A DNA stretch of 64,000 nt, taken from positions 186,001-250,000 of the forward strand of contig DASTKH010000041.1 in the NCBI GenBank assembly GCA_035716025.1, written 5' to 3'. The notes below the pieces were generated by a model. It ran no database searches. It was not told the origin of the DNA and was given only the letters and a program-made list of their open reading frames with translations. The position numbers were made by a program, and so were the translations under genes. Position 1 is the stretch's first letter. Each line of letters begins with the position of its first letter. The stretch comes from JADGHE01 sp035716025. GTDB lineage: Bacteria > Pseudomonadota > Alphaproteobacteria > Rhizobiales > Xanthobacteraceae. Positions 1-9,151 of the stretch are shown here, piece after piece.

Positions 1-1338
1 TTCGCGCCGCCCGGGCTCTTCTTCCGCTCCGGCCGCGGGCCCATGGCGGATGAGCCGATTGATGAAATAGATGCCGGCCGAGAAAACGACGCCGTAAACC
101 AGTACGAAAAGCACGAGCGTCGAGGCGACCGTTGCGCCGGGCACGGGCGAGACCCCCTCCGCCGTGCGGAGCATGCCTTGCACGAGCCAAGGCTGTCGTC
201 CGCTCTCCGTCACCACCCAGCCGGCGATGATGGCGACAAAGCCCATCCACCAGCCGCGCGCGGCCAGCCGCAGATACCACTCGGATTCGAACAGCCGACC
301 GCGCCACCACAGCCACGCGCCCGCGAGCGCGATGCCGATCATCGCGAACCCGATCGCGAGCATGATCCGGAAAGCATAGAAGACCAGCGTCACCGGCGGT
401 CGATCTTCGGGCGGAACGTCGTTGAGGCCCGGAAACAGCCCGTTCGGGTCATGCGTCAGGACGAGCGAGCTGCCGCGGGGAATGGAGAGCGCAAAGCGGT
501 TGAGCCCGGCTTTTTCGTCCGGCCAGGCGATGATGTGGAAGTCGCCGGGCTTGGAACTGTCCCAATGCGCTTCCATGGCGGCGACCTTGATCGGCTGATG
601 CACAGCCGTGTTGAGTCCGTGCAGATCGCCGATCAGGAGCTGGAGCGGTGCTAGGATCGCAAGCAGGCCGACGGCCATGCGCATCATCGTGCGCGACTCC
701 TCGACGTGCCGCCCCGCCAAGAGATAGCGCGCCCCGACGGCCAGAACGCAGAAGCCCGTCGTCAGATAGGCCGCGTTCACCATATGCGCGAGCCGGTAAG
801 GGAGGCTTGGATTGAAAATGGCGGCGAACCAGTCGACCGGAACCGCGACGCCGTCGCGCATTTCGTGTCCGGCGGGCGTCTGCATCCAGCTGTTTGCAGC
901 AAGAATCCAGAAGGCCGAAAGCGCCGTACCGATCGCCACGAACACCGCCGAGGTGACGTGCAGCCAGCGCGGCACGTGCTTTTCGCCGAACAGCAGCACG
1001 CCGAGGAACGTGGCTTCGAGGAAGAAGGCGGTCAGAACCTCATAGCCGGCGAGCGGCCCGACAATGTTCCCGGCGACATGGGAGAAGCGGCTCCAGTTGG
1101 TGCCGAACTGATAGGAGAGCACGATCCCGGAGACCACGCCCATCGCGAAAGACACGGCGAAGATTCGCGTCCAGAACCGCGAGACGCGAAAGAAGCGATC
1201 GTGTCCCGTCGTGACCCAGAGAATTTCCAGTGTCGCGATGTAGGCGGAGAGCCCGATCGTGAAGCCCGGAAAGATGATGTGGAACGCGACCGTGAACGCG
1301 AACTGCAGCCGCGCCAGGAATACCGGATCGAGGTCCAT
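1..1338 (-). CDS. cydA: Cytochrome bd-type (cyanide-insensitive) ubiquinol oxidase subunit I, C-terminus cut off
   Basis: Inner-membrane quinol oxidase subunit that carries the b and d haems and oxidises ubiquinol while reducing O2 to water. Translating the minus strand from ATG at 1338 gives 446 in-frame codons up to the window edge. The N-terminus has the haem-ligand region FHIIFPGFTIG (His about residue 20). Further on are LHGLNTAVHQPIKVAAMEAHWD-type sequence and the invariant GRQPW near residue 380, with about nine hydrophobic segments. The Q loop is short, which fits the CioA/cyanide-insensitive subtype. Family members are about 460-480 aa, so only a short tail is missing. Subunit II (cydB) would be expected beyond the window start. 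No strong ribosome binding site precedes the ATG. Confidence 0.93.
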   Translation of the reverse strand, partial: MDLDPVFLARLQFAFTVAFHIIFPGFTIGLSAYIATLEILWVTTGHDRFFRVSRFWTRIFAVSFAMGVVSGIVLSYQFGTNWSRFSHVAGNIVGPLAGYEVLTAFFLEATFLGVLLFGEKHVPRWLHVTSAVFVAIGTALSAFWILAANSWMQTPAGHEMRDGVAVPVDWFAAIFNPSLPYRLAHMVNAAYLTTGFCVLAVGARYLLAGRHVEESRTMMRMAVGLLAILAPLQLLIGDLHGLNTAVHQPIKVAAMEAHWDSSKPGDFHIIAWPDEKAGLNRFALSIPRGSSLVLTHDPNGLFPGLNDVPPEDRPPVTLVFYAFRIMLAIGFAMIGIALAGAWLWWRGRLFESEWYLRLAARGWWMGFVAIIAGWVVTESGRQPWLVQGMLRTAEGVSPVPGATVASTLVLFVLVYGVVFSAGIYFINRLIRHGPAAGAEEEPGRRE

Positions 1339-1442
1339 GGTCGAAAGCCTACGCCCGATCGGAAGCGGCGAGAAGTCTCCCTTGCAAATTCGTCAGCAGC
1401 GGGGCGAAATCGGACCCTCGGGGCACCCTTCGGGTCCATGCG

Positions 1443-2981
1443 ATGACGTTCACGCGCCGGTCTTTGATCGGCGGGGCGCTGGCCGCCGTTGCGGCCGCAG
1501 GCCCCGCGCGGGGACAGCCGCGGCGGCGGACGAGCCCGCCGCAGGGCGAGACACAGCCGGCGGCTCCCACGCAGGGCGCGATGCCCGCGCTTTATGTGCG
1601 CGAGTCGATTGCGCTGCAAATTCGTTACAAATCGCCCCTCATCGAGGCGTTCCGGCGCGGCGTCGACGCCATGATGCGCCTGCCGACCTGGGACCGGCGA
1701 AACTGGTGGTTCCAGGCCTATATGTACGGCGTTGCGGCGCGCCAGATTCCCCCGGAGATGCAGACTGCTGCGGCGGCGCATTTCAACAAAAGCGCGCAAC
1801 GAAACTTCTTCTTCCTCGCCTGGAACCGCATGCATCTCTACTTTCTGGAGCGCATCCTGCGCGCGGCGAGCGGGGATTCGCGCTTCGTGCTGCCCTATTG
1901 GGCGTTCGAGGACGAGGCGCAGTCGCGTGTGCCTGCGGTCTTTCTCCCCGATCCGGCCGAGCTCGCGCCCGGCGCCGACCCTTACGCGCGGCGCAATGCG
2001 CTCGCGCGCGCCTTGCGGCATCCGCAGATCGATCGCGGACTTGCGGGTTTGCGCAGCGATCTTCCCGCGCGCTGCGCCGCCGTGCTGCAGCTCGCGAGCT
2101 TTGCAACGCGCGACAAGGACGATCCGGGACAGGCGTTCGGCGGGATCGTCACGCAGAATCCGGCGGAAGGCGGCGGCATCGGCGGGCTTGAGGCGATCCA
2201 CAACGACGTGCACGACACGCTCGGCCTGTTCGGCGGCGACCTGGGTTCCGTGCTGACGGCCGCGCGCGACCCGCTCTTCTGGGTGATCCATGCCAATCTC
2301 GATCGGCTCTGGTCGAAGTGGATCGATCCCGCGCGCGGCCGCGATCTGCCCACGCTCGATCCCTATTGGATGAATACCGCCTTCACCTTCGTGGACGAGG
2401 AGGGGCGCGAGGTGCGGATGTCGGGCGCGCATATCGTCGATGCACAATACCTGCTGCGCTATCGCTACGAGGACGAGCCGCCGCGGCCCGCCCCGCTCGC
2501 CTTCGCGCAGACCGTCCCGCGCCGCATGCCTTCGCGAACCGCGAAACTGGTGGCGCGGCTCGGCGCGATGCAACTTGGCGCGCGCGACAACCGCATGGCC
2601 TTTGCCGCCGTCGTGCCGCTGACGATGGCGGAAGTGCAGTCGAACACTTTTCGCCTCGTCTTGCGGGACGTTTCGGCGCGCGACCGCACGTCGCCCTACG
2701 ACGTGCTGCTCGGCGCGGGCGTGGCTCTTCCCGTCACCGTCGGAACGCTTGCGCTCTACGCCGGCGGCCGCGCGGAGCGTTCCGCGTCCGCCGGCCCGGT
2801 GACGGCGAGCTTTGATGCGACCGGAGCCGTTCGGCAGCTCGCGCGTGCGGTCGGCGCCTCGCTCGCCGGCCTCGGAGTCATCGTCCTGCGGCGTGGCCTC
2901 GCCGACGCATCGGGACAGGAACTCGTGAGCGCGGACCCCGATCCGCCGACCATCGGAGCCATCGAACTCGCGATGGGCTAA
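1443..2981 (+). CDS. Tyrosinase-family (common central domain) protein with degenerate CuA site
   Basis: 512 aa, exported by an apparent twin-arginine signal (TRRSLIGG then a hydrophobic stretch ending near residue 25). The central domain matches bacterial/plant-type tyrosinases. The CuB half is intact: AIHNDVH (about residues 251-258) and FWVIHANLDRLW (about 279-290) supply three His. In the CuA half all three expected His are replaced. The usual QAAIHG reads QAYMYG, QHGS reads AQRN, and PWHR reads AWNR, although the scaffold FLAWNRMHLYFLERIL...LPYW is well conserved. About 190 residues of C-terminal extension follow, with no recognised domain. A normal binuclear copper phenol oxidase activity is therefore doubtful; a mono-copper or non-catalytic role is inferred. 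The cupin gene at 3111 follows on the same strand. Confidence 0.85.
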   Translation: MTFTRRSLIGGALAAVAAAGPARGQPRRRTSPPQGETQPAAPTQGAMPALYVRESIALQIRYKSPLIEAFRRGVDAMMRLPTWDRRNWWFQAYMYGVAARQIPPEMQTAAAAHFNKSAQRNFFFLAWNRMHLYFLERILRAASGDSRFVLPYWAFEDEAQSRVPAVFLPDPAELAPGADPYARRNALARALRHPQIDRGLAGLRSDLPARCAAVLQLASFATRDKDDPGQAFGGIVTQNPAEGGGIGGLEAIHNDVHDTLGLFGGDLGSVLTAARDPLFWVIHANLDRLWSKWIDPARGRDLPTLDPYWMNTAFTFVDEEGREVRMSGAHIVDAQYLLRYRYEDEPPRPAPLAFAQTVPRRMPSRTAKLVARLGAMQLGARDNRMAFAAVVPLTMAEVQSNTFRLVLRDVSARDRTSPYDVLLGAGVALPVTVGTLALYAGGRAERSASAGPVTASFDATGAVRQLARAVGASLAGLGVIVLRRGLADASGQELVSADPDPPTIGAIELAMG

Positions 2982-3110
2982 GTCAAGGCGCGCACGCAAG
3001 GCCGGTGCGCAGGCGCGGCCGCTCGGCATGGGCCGGTCCGGCCGCCCCGCCGAAAGGTGGTTTGCAGGGTCTTCCGCCGTGTCTAGGATGGTGCGACGGA
3101 AGGATCGAAC

Positions 3111-3476
3111 ATGCTGCGAATGACCGGGTTTTCCTCCATCGCCAACGCGCCCGAGGAACACATCAGCGACAAGATTTCGCGGCGCGTGATCTCCGGCGAG
3201 CAGTGCATGATCGTGTGGTGGACGATCCTGGCGGGCGCGCATGCGGCCGCGCACAGCCATCCGCACGAACAGATTTTCTGGATGCTGTCCGGCAGGATGG
3301 ACATGCGCATCGGCAGCGAGCGGCGTGTTTGCGGCCCCGGAGAGGTCGGCGTTATTCCGGCCGGCGTTGAGCACGAGGCCTGGTTTCCCGAAGACACGCA
3401 GGTGATCGATATTTTCGCGCCTCCCCGCGAAGATTTCCTCGCCGGCGGGCCGCCGCCCTATATGCGAGCGGACTGA
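3111..3476 (+). CDS. Single-domain cupin protein
   Basis: 121 aa small beta-barrel cupin. Motif 1 is HSHPHEQIFWMLSG (about residues 45-58), giving the HxH...E metal ligands. Motif 2 is PGEVGVIPAGVEHEAW (about 80-95), giving the fourth ligand His. A metal-binding sensor or small-molecule enzyme is likely, but the substrate cannot be read from the sequence. No signal peptide. It lies 129 bp after the tyrosinase-like gene and convergent with the DNA glycosylase gene. Confidence 0.85.
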   Translation: MLRMTGFSSIANAPEEHISDKISRRVISGEQCMIVWWTILAGAHAAAHSHPHEQIFWMLSGRMDMRIGSERRVCGPGEVGVIPAGVEHEAWFPEDTQVIDIFAPPREDFLAGGPPPYMRAD

Positions 3477-3552
3477 CGGACGGCGCGGCGTCCCGCTGGC
3501 ACGATTCTGGCCGGGATCGTTGACAGGTCTGCGGCGCGGCGCGCCTGGGGCC

Positions 3553-4389
3553 CTACTCGGAGAGCGCCTTTTTGATCGCCAGCATGTCGCGCCAAGCATG
3601 GCGCTTGTCGAGCGGCGAGCGCAACAGATAGGCGGGGTGGAAGGTCGCAATGGCACGAATTTCGCGCCGTCCCGTGTGATAAGAAAACCAGCGGCCGCGC
3701 GTGCGCTTGATGCCGTCGCTGACGCCGAGCAGCGCGGCGGTCGAAGGTTTGCCGAGGCACACCAAGACGGCCGGATCGACCAGTTCGATCTGCCGCCGGA
3801 TGAACGGCAGGCAGATCTGGGTCTCCTGGAGGGAGGGGTCGCGATTCCCGGGCGGTCGCCAGGGGATGATGTTGGCGATATAGGCGCTGCGCCGGTCGAG
3901 CCCGATCGCCGCCATCATGCGGTCCAACAACTGGCCGGACCGGCCGACGAAGGGCAGTCCGGCGAGATCTTCCTCGCGGCCGGGGGCCTCTCCGACGAAC
4001 ATCAGCCGCGCCCGTGGATTCCCGTCGGCAAAGACAAGCTGTTTTGCCATGAATTTCAGCGGGCAGCCGTCGAAATTCTCCAAAATTGCCCGCAAGTCCT
4101 CAAGGGTGGCGGCGGATGCGGCGGCCTCGCGCGCCTGCATGGTGGCAAGGTCGGGGGAGAGGGGCGCACGAGCAGTCGCATTCGCGAGGGAGGCGGGGCT
4201 GCGCGCCGCCTCGGCCGGAACTGCCGGAAGGCGCTGTGCCGCCGGGTTATCCGGGCTCTGTGCCTCTTGAAGCGGGGTGCTGGCGGCGGCCAGCCGGTCG
4301 ATCGGTTCCTCGCCAACCAGGCTTTCGACGCCTGCTTCGACGTAGAAGGCGAGCAATTCGCGTGCGGCGCGGGCTTCCTCGGGAGTCAT
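3553..4389 (-). CDS. Uracil-DNA glycosylase, family 4-like
   Basis: 278 aa. Removes uracil from DNA to start base-excision repair. Motif 1 is GEAPGREED followed by GLPFVGRSGQLLD (about residues 135-160), and motif 2 is HPAYLLR near residue 250; both are typical of family 4 enzymes related to the N-terminus of phage SPO1 DNA polymerase. Residues 1-95 are a poorly conserved Ala-rich region. Family 4 enzymes usually hold a 4Fe-4S cluster through an N-terminal CxxC plus two later Cys. Here the N-terminal pair is a single Cys (FDGCPLKF) with Cys at TQICLPF and VLVCLGK, so the cluster ligand set looks reduced. Divergent from the ETF-QO gene. Confidence 0.88.
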   Translation of the reverse strand: MTPEEARAARELLAFYVEAGVESLVGEEPIDRLAAASTPLQEAQSPDNPAAQRLPAVPAEAARSPASLANATARAPLSPDLATMQAREAAASAATLEDLRAILENFDGCPLKFMAKQLVFADGNPRARLMFVGEAPGREEDLAGLPFVGRSGQLLDRMMAAIGLDRRSAYIANIIPWRPPGNRDPSLQETQICLPFIRRQIELVDPAVLVCLGKPSTAALLGVSDGIKRTRGRWFSYHTGRREIRAIATFHPAYLLRSPLDKRHAWRDMLAIKKALSE

Positions 4390-4580
4390 GGCGCCATTCT
4401 AGCGGATTGCGCGGGTGCTTTCCGCATCCGCCGCGCGGACCGCGCCGACGCGGACGGGTGCCTTACGTCGTTTCCCTGGGCCGCCCGGCCGCATTGCCGG
4501 GCGGGCGCAAACGTGGAAAAAGGCGCAGCGAACGGAAGAAAACCGCTGAACGTCCGATTCGGCCCATTTCGAGGGAACGC

Positions 4581-6236
4581 ATGTCCGAAAGCGAGCTGCC
4601 GCCGCGCGAATCCATGGAATTCGACGTCGTGATCGTCGGCGCCGGCCCGGCCGGACTGTCCGCCGCGATCCGCCTGAAGCAACTTGCGCCGGAACTCGGC
4701 GTGGTTGTCGTGGAGAAGGGCTCCGAGGTCGGCGCCCACATCCTTTCCGGCGCGGTGATCGATCCCGTCGCGCTCGACCGGCTTCTGCCCGGCTGGCGCG
4801 AGGAGGACAGCCCGATTCAGACGTCCGTCACCGACGACCGCTTCTACTGGCTCGGCGCCTCGGGCGCGCTGCGTCTGCCCAACGTGATGATGCCGCCGCT
4901 GATGAGCAATCACGGCAACTTCATCGTCTCGCTCGGGGAGGTCTGCCGTTGGCTTGCCGGCAAGGCGGAGGCGCTGGGCGTCGAAATCTACCCCGGCTTT
5001 GCCGCCGCGGAAGTCCTGTTCGGCGAACAGGGAGAGGTGGTCGGGATCGCCACGGGCGACATGGGCATCGGCAAGGACGGCCGGCCAAAGGAGTCCTTCG
5101 CCCGCGGCATGGAGCTGCGCGCGAAATACACTCTGTTCGCGGAGGGCGCGCGCGGCAGTCTCACCAAGGGACTGATCGCCCGGTTCGGGCTCGATCAGGG
5201 GCGCGAACCGCCCAAATTCGGCATCGGCCTCAAGGAACTGTGGCAGGTCGCACCGCATCGCCACCGCCGGGGCCTCGTCCAGCATACGTTCGGCTGGCCG
5301 CTCGACAACCGCACCGGCGGAGGCTCTTTCCTCTATCACTGGGGCGAGGGGCTCGTGTCGGTGGGTTTCGTGGTGCACCTCAATTATCAAAACCCTTGGT
5401 TGTCGCCCTTCGACGAATTCCAGCGCTTCAAGACCCATCCGCTCGTGCGCGATACGTTCGAGGGCGGCCGGCGGCTGGTTTATGGCGCGCGCGCCATCAC
5501 CGAGGGCGGTTACCAGTCCGTGCCGAAGCTCACTTTTCCCGGCGGGGCGCTTATCGGCTGCGCGGCGGGGTTCGTCAACGTGCCGCGAATCAAGGGCACC
5601 CACAATGCCATGCTGTCCGGCATGCTGGCGGCCGAGCACGTCGTCGCGGCGCTTGCCGAGGGCCGGGCGAACGACGAGCTGTCGGCCTACGAAACCGAAT
5701 GGCGCGGGTCGGCGATCGGCCGTGATCTGTGGAAGGTCCGCAACGTCAAGCCGCTGTGGTCGAAATTCGGAACCGTGCTGGGGGTAGTGCTCGGCGGTTT
5801 CGACATGTGGAGCAATACGCTCGGATTTTCCCTGTTCGGCACCCTCGGCCACGGCAAGCGTGACGCCGAGACTCTGAAACCGGCCGCCGAAATGCCCCGC
5901 ATTTCCTATCCGAAGCCGGACGGGACGTTGACCTTCGACAAGCTTTCCTCGGTCTTCCTCTCGAACACGAACCATGAGGAGGACCAGCCGGTGCACCTTC
6001 AGGTGAAGGACATGAACCTTCAGAAGGTTTCGGAGCACGACGTCTATGGCGGGCCGTCGCAGCGCTATTGTCCTGCGGGCGTTTACGAATGGGTGGAGGA
6101 AGGTGGCGCCCCGCGCTTCGTGATCAATGCGCAGAACTGCGTGCACTGCAAGACTTGTGATATAAAGGACCCGAACCGCAACATCACATGGGTGCCGCCC
6201 GAGGGCGGAGGCGGCCCGAACTACCCGAACATGTGA
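4581..6236 (+). CDS. Electron-transfer flavoprotein-ubiquinone oxidoreductase
   Basis: 551 aa, the usual length for ETF-QO. Passes electrons from reduced ETF (fatty-acid and amino-acid oxidation) to ubiquinone at the inner membrane. N-terminal FAD site VVIVGAGPAGLSAAIRL (about residues 15-31). The C-terminal ferredoxin-like part carries RYCPAGVYEW and NCVHCKTCDIKDPNRN, which give the four Cys of the 4Fe-4S cluster. The ATG at 4581 is chosen because it follows GAGGGA with good spacing and gives the family-standard N-terminus. An upstream in-frame extension exists but is low-complexity and not family-like. Divergent from the uracil-DNA glycosylase gene. Confidence 0.95.
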   Translation: MSESELPPRESMEFDVVIVGAGPAGLSAAIRLKQLAPELGVVVVEKGSEVGAHILSGAVIDPVALDRLLPGWREEDSPIQTSVTDDRFYWLGASGALRLPNVMMPPLMSNHGNFIVSLGEVCRWLAGKAEALGVEIYPGFAAAEVLFGEQGEVVGIATGDMGIGKDGRPKESFARGMELRAKYTLFAEGARGSLTKGLIARFGLDQGREPPKFGIGLKELWQVAPHRHRRGLVQHTFGWPLDNRTGGGSFLYHWGEGLVSVGFVVHLNYQNPWLSPFDEFQRFKTHPLVRDTFEGGRRLVYGARAITEGGYQSVPKLTFPGGALIGCAAGFVNVPRIKGTHNAMLSGMLAAEHVVAALAEGRANDELSAYETEWRGSAIGRDLWKVRNVKPLWSKFGTVLGVVLGGFDMWSNTLGFSLFGTLGHGKRDAETLKPAAEMPRISYPKPDGTLTFDKLSSVFLSNTNHEEDQPVHLQVKDMNLQKVSEHDVYGGPSQRYCPAGVYEWVEEGGAPRFVINAQNCVHCKTCDIKDPNRNITWVPPEGGGGPNYPNM

Positions 6237-6354
6237 TCCGGAAATCCGCCCCGGCCGCGGAAGCCGTAAACTTCGCGTGCGCGCGGCCTTCGGCCTTAAA
6301 AGGGCCATTCTGCGCGCCAACGCCGTATGCCGGCAGCCTGGGAGATCCGCCGAC

Positions 6355-8154
6355 GTGACCCATTCGATCCTCATTCGGAGCGCCGCCGTCCTCCTCTTGG
6401 TCGGCTGCATGGTGCCGGCTGCGGCCGCGCAGAAAACCGAGATTTCTGCGCTCGAAAGGCCGACGCCGCTCACCCAGCAACAGCTTGCGCGCTTGTCGCC
6501 GTCGGGAAGCTATCTCGCCGCGCGCCACGCCGGCATGCAGCGGGACAATGCCGCGGCGGCCGCATACTATCGTGCCGCGCTGAAGGCCGATCCGCACAAT
6601 CCCGAATTGCTGGAGCGGACATTTCTCTCGCTTGTGCTCGACGGCGAAGTGGACGAGGCCGCGAAACTGGCCGAACGCGTGATCCAGGTGGACCGCACCC
6701 ACCGTATCGCCCGGCTGGTGCTCGGCGTGCGTGGCATCAAGACCAGGCACTACGGTTCGGCGCGCCAGCACCTCGCGCTTTCCGTGCGCGGTCCGATCGC
6801 GGACCTGACTGCGACCTTGCTGATCGGTTGGGCGGAACTCGGCGCGGGCGACAGCCGCGGTGCCGTCGATGCGATCGACAAGCTCACGGGCCCGGATTGG
6901 TACGCGATCTTCAAAGACCTCCATACCGGGCTCATCCTCGATCTCGCCGGCAAGCGCCGCGAGGCCGGAAAGCGGCTGGAGGCGGCCTACAAGCGCGACA
7001 GCAATGCCCTGCGGGCCGTCGAGGCCTATGGCCGCTGGGCGGCGCGCCAAGGCAAGAAGGAGGAAGCGCTCGCGGTCTTCGAAAAGTTCGACAAGCTTCT
7101 GCCCCGCCACCCGCTGATCGTCGAGGAGATGGACAGCCTCAAGAAGGGCGGCAAACTGCCGCCTCTCGTCGATTCGGCGCAGGCCGGCGCCGCCGAAGTT
7201 CTCTACGGGCTCGGCGCCTCGCTCGGCCGACAGGGCGGCGAAGATTTGAGCATCCTCTATCTGCAGCTTGCTCTCTATCTGCAGCCGAAGCACGGGCTCG
7301 CGCTGCTGTCGCTGGCGGATCTCTACGAGAACCTCAAGAAGCCCGAGCTTGCGATCCGCACCTACGAACAGGTGCCGCAGGACTCGCCGCTGCGCCGCAA
7401 CGCGGAAATCCAGCTCAGCGTCAATTACGACGCGATCGAGCGGACGGATGAAGCGAAAAACCGCCTGAGGGCCCTGGTCGAGACCCATCCCGACGACGTC
7501 GAGGCGATCATGGCGCTCGGAAACATTCTCCGGGCGCGCAAGGAATTTCACGCCTGCGGCGACGTCTACAGCAAGGCCATCGCCACGATCGACCAGCCGG
7601 AAAAGGCCCATTGGCTCGTCTTTTATTTCCGCGGCATCTGCTACGAGCGTGACAAGCAGTGGGCGAAGGCCGAGGCCGACTTGAAGAAGGCCCTGGAGCT
7701 CTATCCGGACCAGCCGCACGTGTTGAACTATCTCGGCTATTCCTGGATCGATCAGGGCGTGAACCTCGAAGAGGGCATGCAGATGATCCGCAAAGCCGTC
7801 GAACAGCGGCCCGACGACGGCTACATCGTGGATTCGCTCGGCTGGGCCTATTACCGCATCGGCGATTACGAGGAGGCCGTGAAGCATCTCGAGCGCGCGG
7901 TCGAGCTCAAGCCGGAGGACCCGACCATCAACGACCACCTCGGCGATGTGTATTGGCGGATCGGCCGCACGCTCGAGGCACGTTTCCAGTGGTCGCACGC
8001 GCGCGATCTCAAGCCGGAGCCCGACGACCTCAAGAAAATCGAAGCGAAGCTGAAGCACGGGCTGACCGACGGCGAGCCGACCTCCGCGGCGCAGGCCGAG
8101 AAGGAGAAGCCCGCCGAGCCGGCTCCGCCGGCCAAGTCGGACAACGGGGGCTGA
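6355..8154 (+). CDS. Tetratricopeptide repeat protein, exported (probable lipoprotein)
   Basis: 599 aa from a GTG at 6355 preceded by GGGAG. This start gives a clean signal sequence with a lipobox-like LVGC about residues 16-19, although cleavage after PAAAAQ is an alternative. An earlier GTG at 6277 would bury the signal and is disfavoured. The mature protein is almost entirely TPR helices: tandem 34-residue units are clear at about residues 60-130 and 440-580 (for example HVLNYLGYSWIDQG, YIVDSLGWAYYRIGDYEEAVKHLERAVEL, INDHLGDVYWRIGR). The C-terminus is Glu/Ala/Pro-rich. Such genes commonly precede ispE in alphaproteobacteria. A periplasmic scaffold role is inferred; partners are unknown. 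Confidence 0.85.
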   Translation: MTHSILIRSAAVLLLVGCMVPAAAAQKTEISALERPTPLTQQQLARLSPSGSYLAARHAGMQRDNAAAAAYYRAALKADPHNPELLERTFLSLVLDGEVDEAAKLAERVIQVDRTHRIARLVLGVRGIKTRHYGSARQHLALSVRGPIADLTATLLIGWAELGAGDSRGAVDAIDKLTGPDWYAIFKDLHTGLILDLAGKRREAGKRLEAAYKRDSNALRAVEAYGRWAARQGKKEEALAVFEKFDKLLPRHPLIVEEMDSLKKGGKLPPLVDSAQAGAAEVLYGLGASLGRQGGEDLSILYLQLALYLQPKHGLALLSLADLYENLKKPELAIRTYEQVPQDSPLRRNAEIQLSVNYDAIERTDEAKNRLRALVETHPDDVEAIMALGNILRARKEFHACGDVYSKAIATIDQPEKAHWLVFYFRGICYERDKQWAKAEADLKKALELYPDQPHVLNYLGYSWIDQGVNLEEGMQMIRKAVEQRPDDGYIVDSLGWAYYRIGDYEEAVKHLERAVELKPEDPTINDHLGDVYWRIGRTLEARFQWSHARDLKPEPDDLKKIEAKLKHGLTDGEPTSAAQAEKEKPAEPAPPAKSDNGG

Positions 8155-8158
8155 TCCG

Positions 8159-9151
8159 TTGGTCGACCGTTCCGCCGCGGGCCCGGCCCCGGTGGTGGAA
8201 TTCGCCCCGGCAAAGGTGAACCTCACGCTCGCCGTGCGGGGGCGCCGCGAGGACGGCTATCACGCGCTCGAAAGTCTCGTCGCCTTCGCAGCGGTGGGCG
8301 ACCGGCTGGTGCTGCAAGCGGGTCCGACGCCTGCCCTCAGCATCGAAGGGCGGTTCGCCGGTGCGGCGGGTCCGGTCGAGGACAATTTGGTGCTGAGGGC
8401 CGCGCGGGCGCTGGCCGCGCGGGTCGAGGGCCTTAAACTCGGCACCTTCGCTTTGACGAAATGTTTGCCCGTCGCGGCGGGGCTCGGCGGCGGCTCTGCG
8501 GACGCCGCGGCGGCGTTGCGACTCCTCGCCCGGCTCAATGGCCTTGACCGTAACGACCCGCGGCTCCGCGCTGCGGCCGCAGCGTGCGGCGCGGATGTCC
8601 CCGTGTGTCTTTCGCCCTGCTCGCGGTGGATGGGCGGCACGGGAGACGTCCTGTCGCAGCCGATCGCATTGCCGGTACTGCCGGCGGTGCTCGTCAATCC
8701 GGCCGTGGCGCTGCCGACCCGCGATGTTTTCGCGGCGCTCGAGGCCGGGCCCGCAGGCGCGGACGGAGCCGTTTCGCCTGCGTTCCCGACTGTCCCTTCC
8801 GACAACCGGGAACTCGTCGCCTTCCTTGCGAAAAGCGGCAACGATCTCGAGCCCGCCGCGGTCGCGCTCGCGCCCGTGATCGCCGACGTCCTGGCTCGGC
8901 TGCGGGCGTTCGAAGGTGTGCGGCTTGCCCGCATGTCGGGCTCTGGCGCGACCTGTTTCGGGCTTTTCGAGAGCGAGGACGCTGCGGAACGCGCGGCTTG
9001 CGCGCTGCGGGCGGAGCGGCCGCGCTGGTGGATTCGGGCCACCACGCTCGGCGGCGCTGTCCCGCTGCGGGAGGCGGAGGACCTCTCGGCGCCCGGCGCT
9101 AGTGCGCGCGCGAGATGCAAAACTCGACGGCTTCCGTCATCGCCGCCTTGA
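8159..9151 (+). CDS. ispE: 4-diphosphocytidyl-2-C-methyl-D-erythritol kinase
   Basis: 330 aa GHMP kinase of the non-mevalonate isoprenoid pathway; phosphorylates the 2-hydroxyl of CDP-methylerythritol. The substrate motif FAPAKVNLTL is near residues 14-23. The ATP loop LPVAAGLGGGSADAAAAL is near residues 102-119. A third GHMP motif, RMSGSGATCFGLF, is near residue 260. TTG at 8159 is taken as start because a G-rich Shine-Dalgarno lies in the last codons of the TPR gene and no ATG is available; a GTG at 8192 is possible. The gap to the TPR stop is only 4 bp, implying one operon. The 3' end overlaps the convergent polyprenyl synthase gene by 53 bp. Confidence 0.93.
   Translation: MVDRSAAGPAPVVEFAPAKVNLTLAVRGRREDGYHALESLVAFAAVGDRLVLQAGPTPALSIEGRFAGAAGPVEDNLVLRAARALAARVEGLKLGTFALTKCLPVAAGLGGGSADAAAALRLLARLNGLDRNDPRLRAAAAACGADVPVCLSPCSRWMGGTGDVLSQPIALPVLPAVLVNPAVALPTRDVFAALEAGPAGADGAVSPAFPTVPSDNRELVAFLAKSGNDLEPAAVALAPVIADVLARLRAFEGVRLARMSGSGATCFGLFESEDAAERAACALRAERPRWWIRATTLGGAVPLREAEDLSAPGASARARCKTRRLPSSPP

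Noticed and set aside
1032..3656. An 874-codon open frame on the minus strand across the tyrosinase and cupin genes
   Set aside because: Arg/Pro/His-rich, low-complexity translation with no motif; both real genes lie on the other strand or frame. Typical antisense open frame in GC-rich DNA.
4386..6473. A 695-codon minus-strand open frame opposite the ETF-QO gene
   Set aside because: Mirror frame of a strongly coding gene; the translation has no recognisable fold and no ribosome site.
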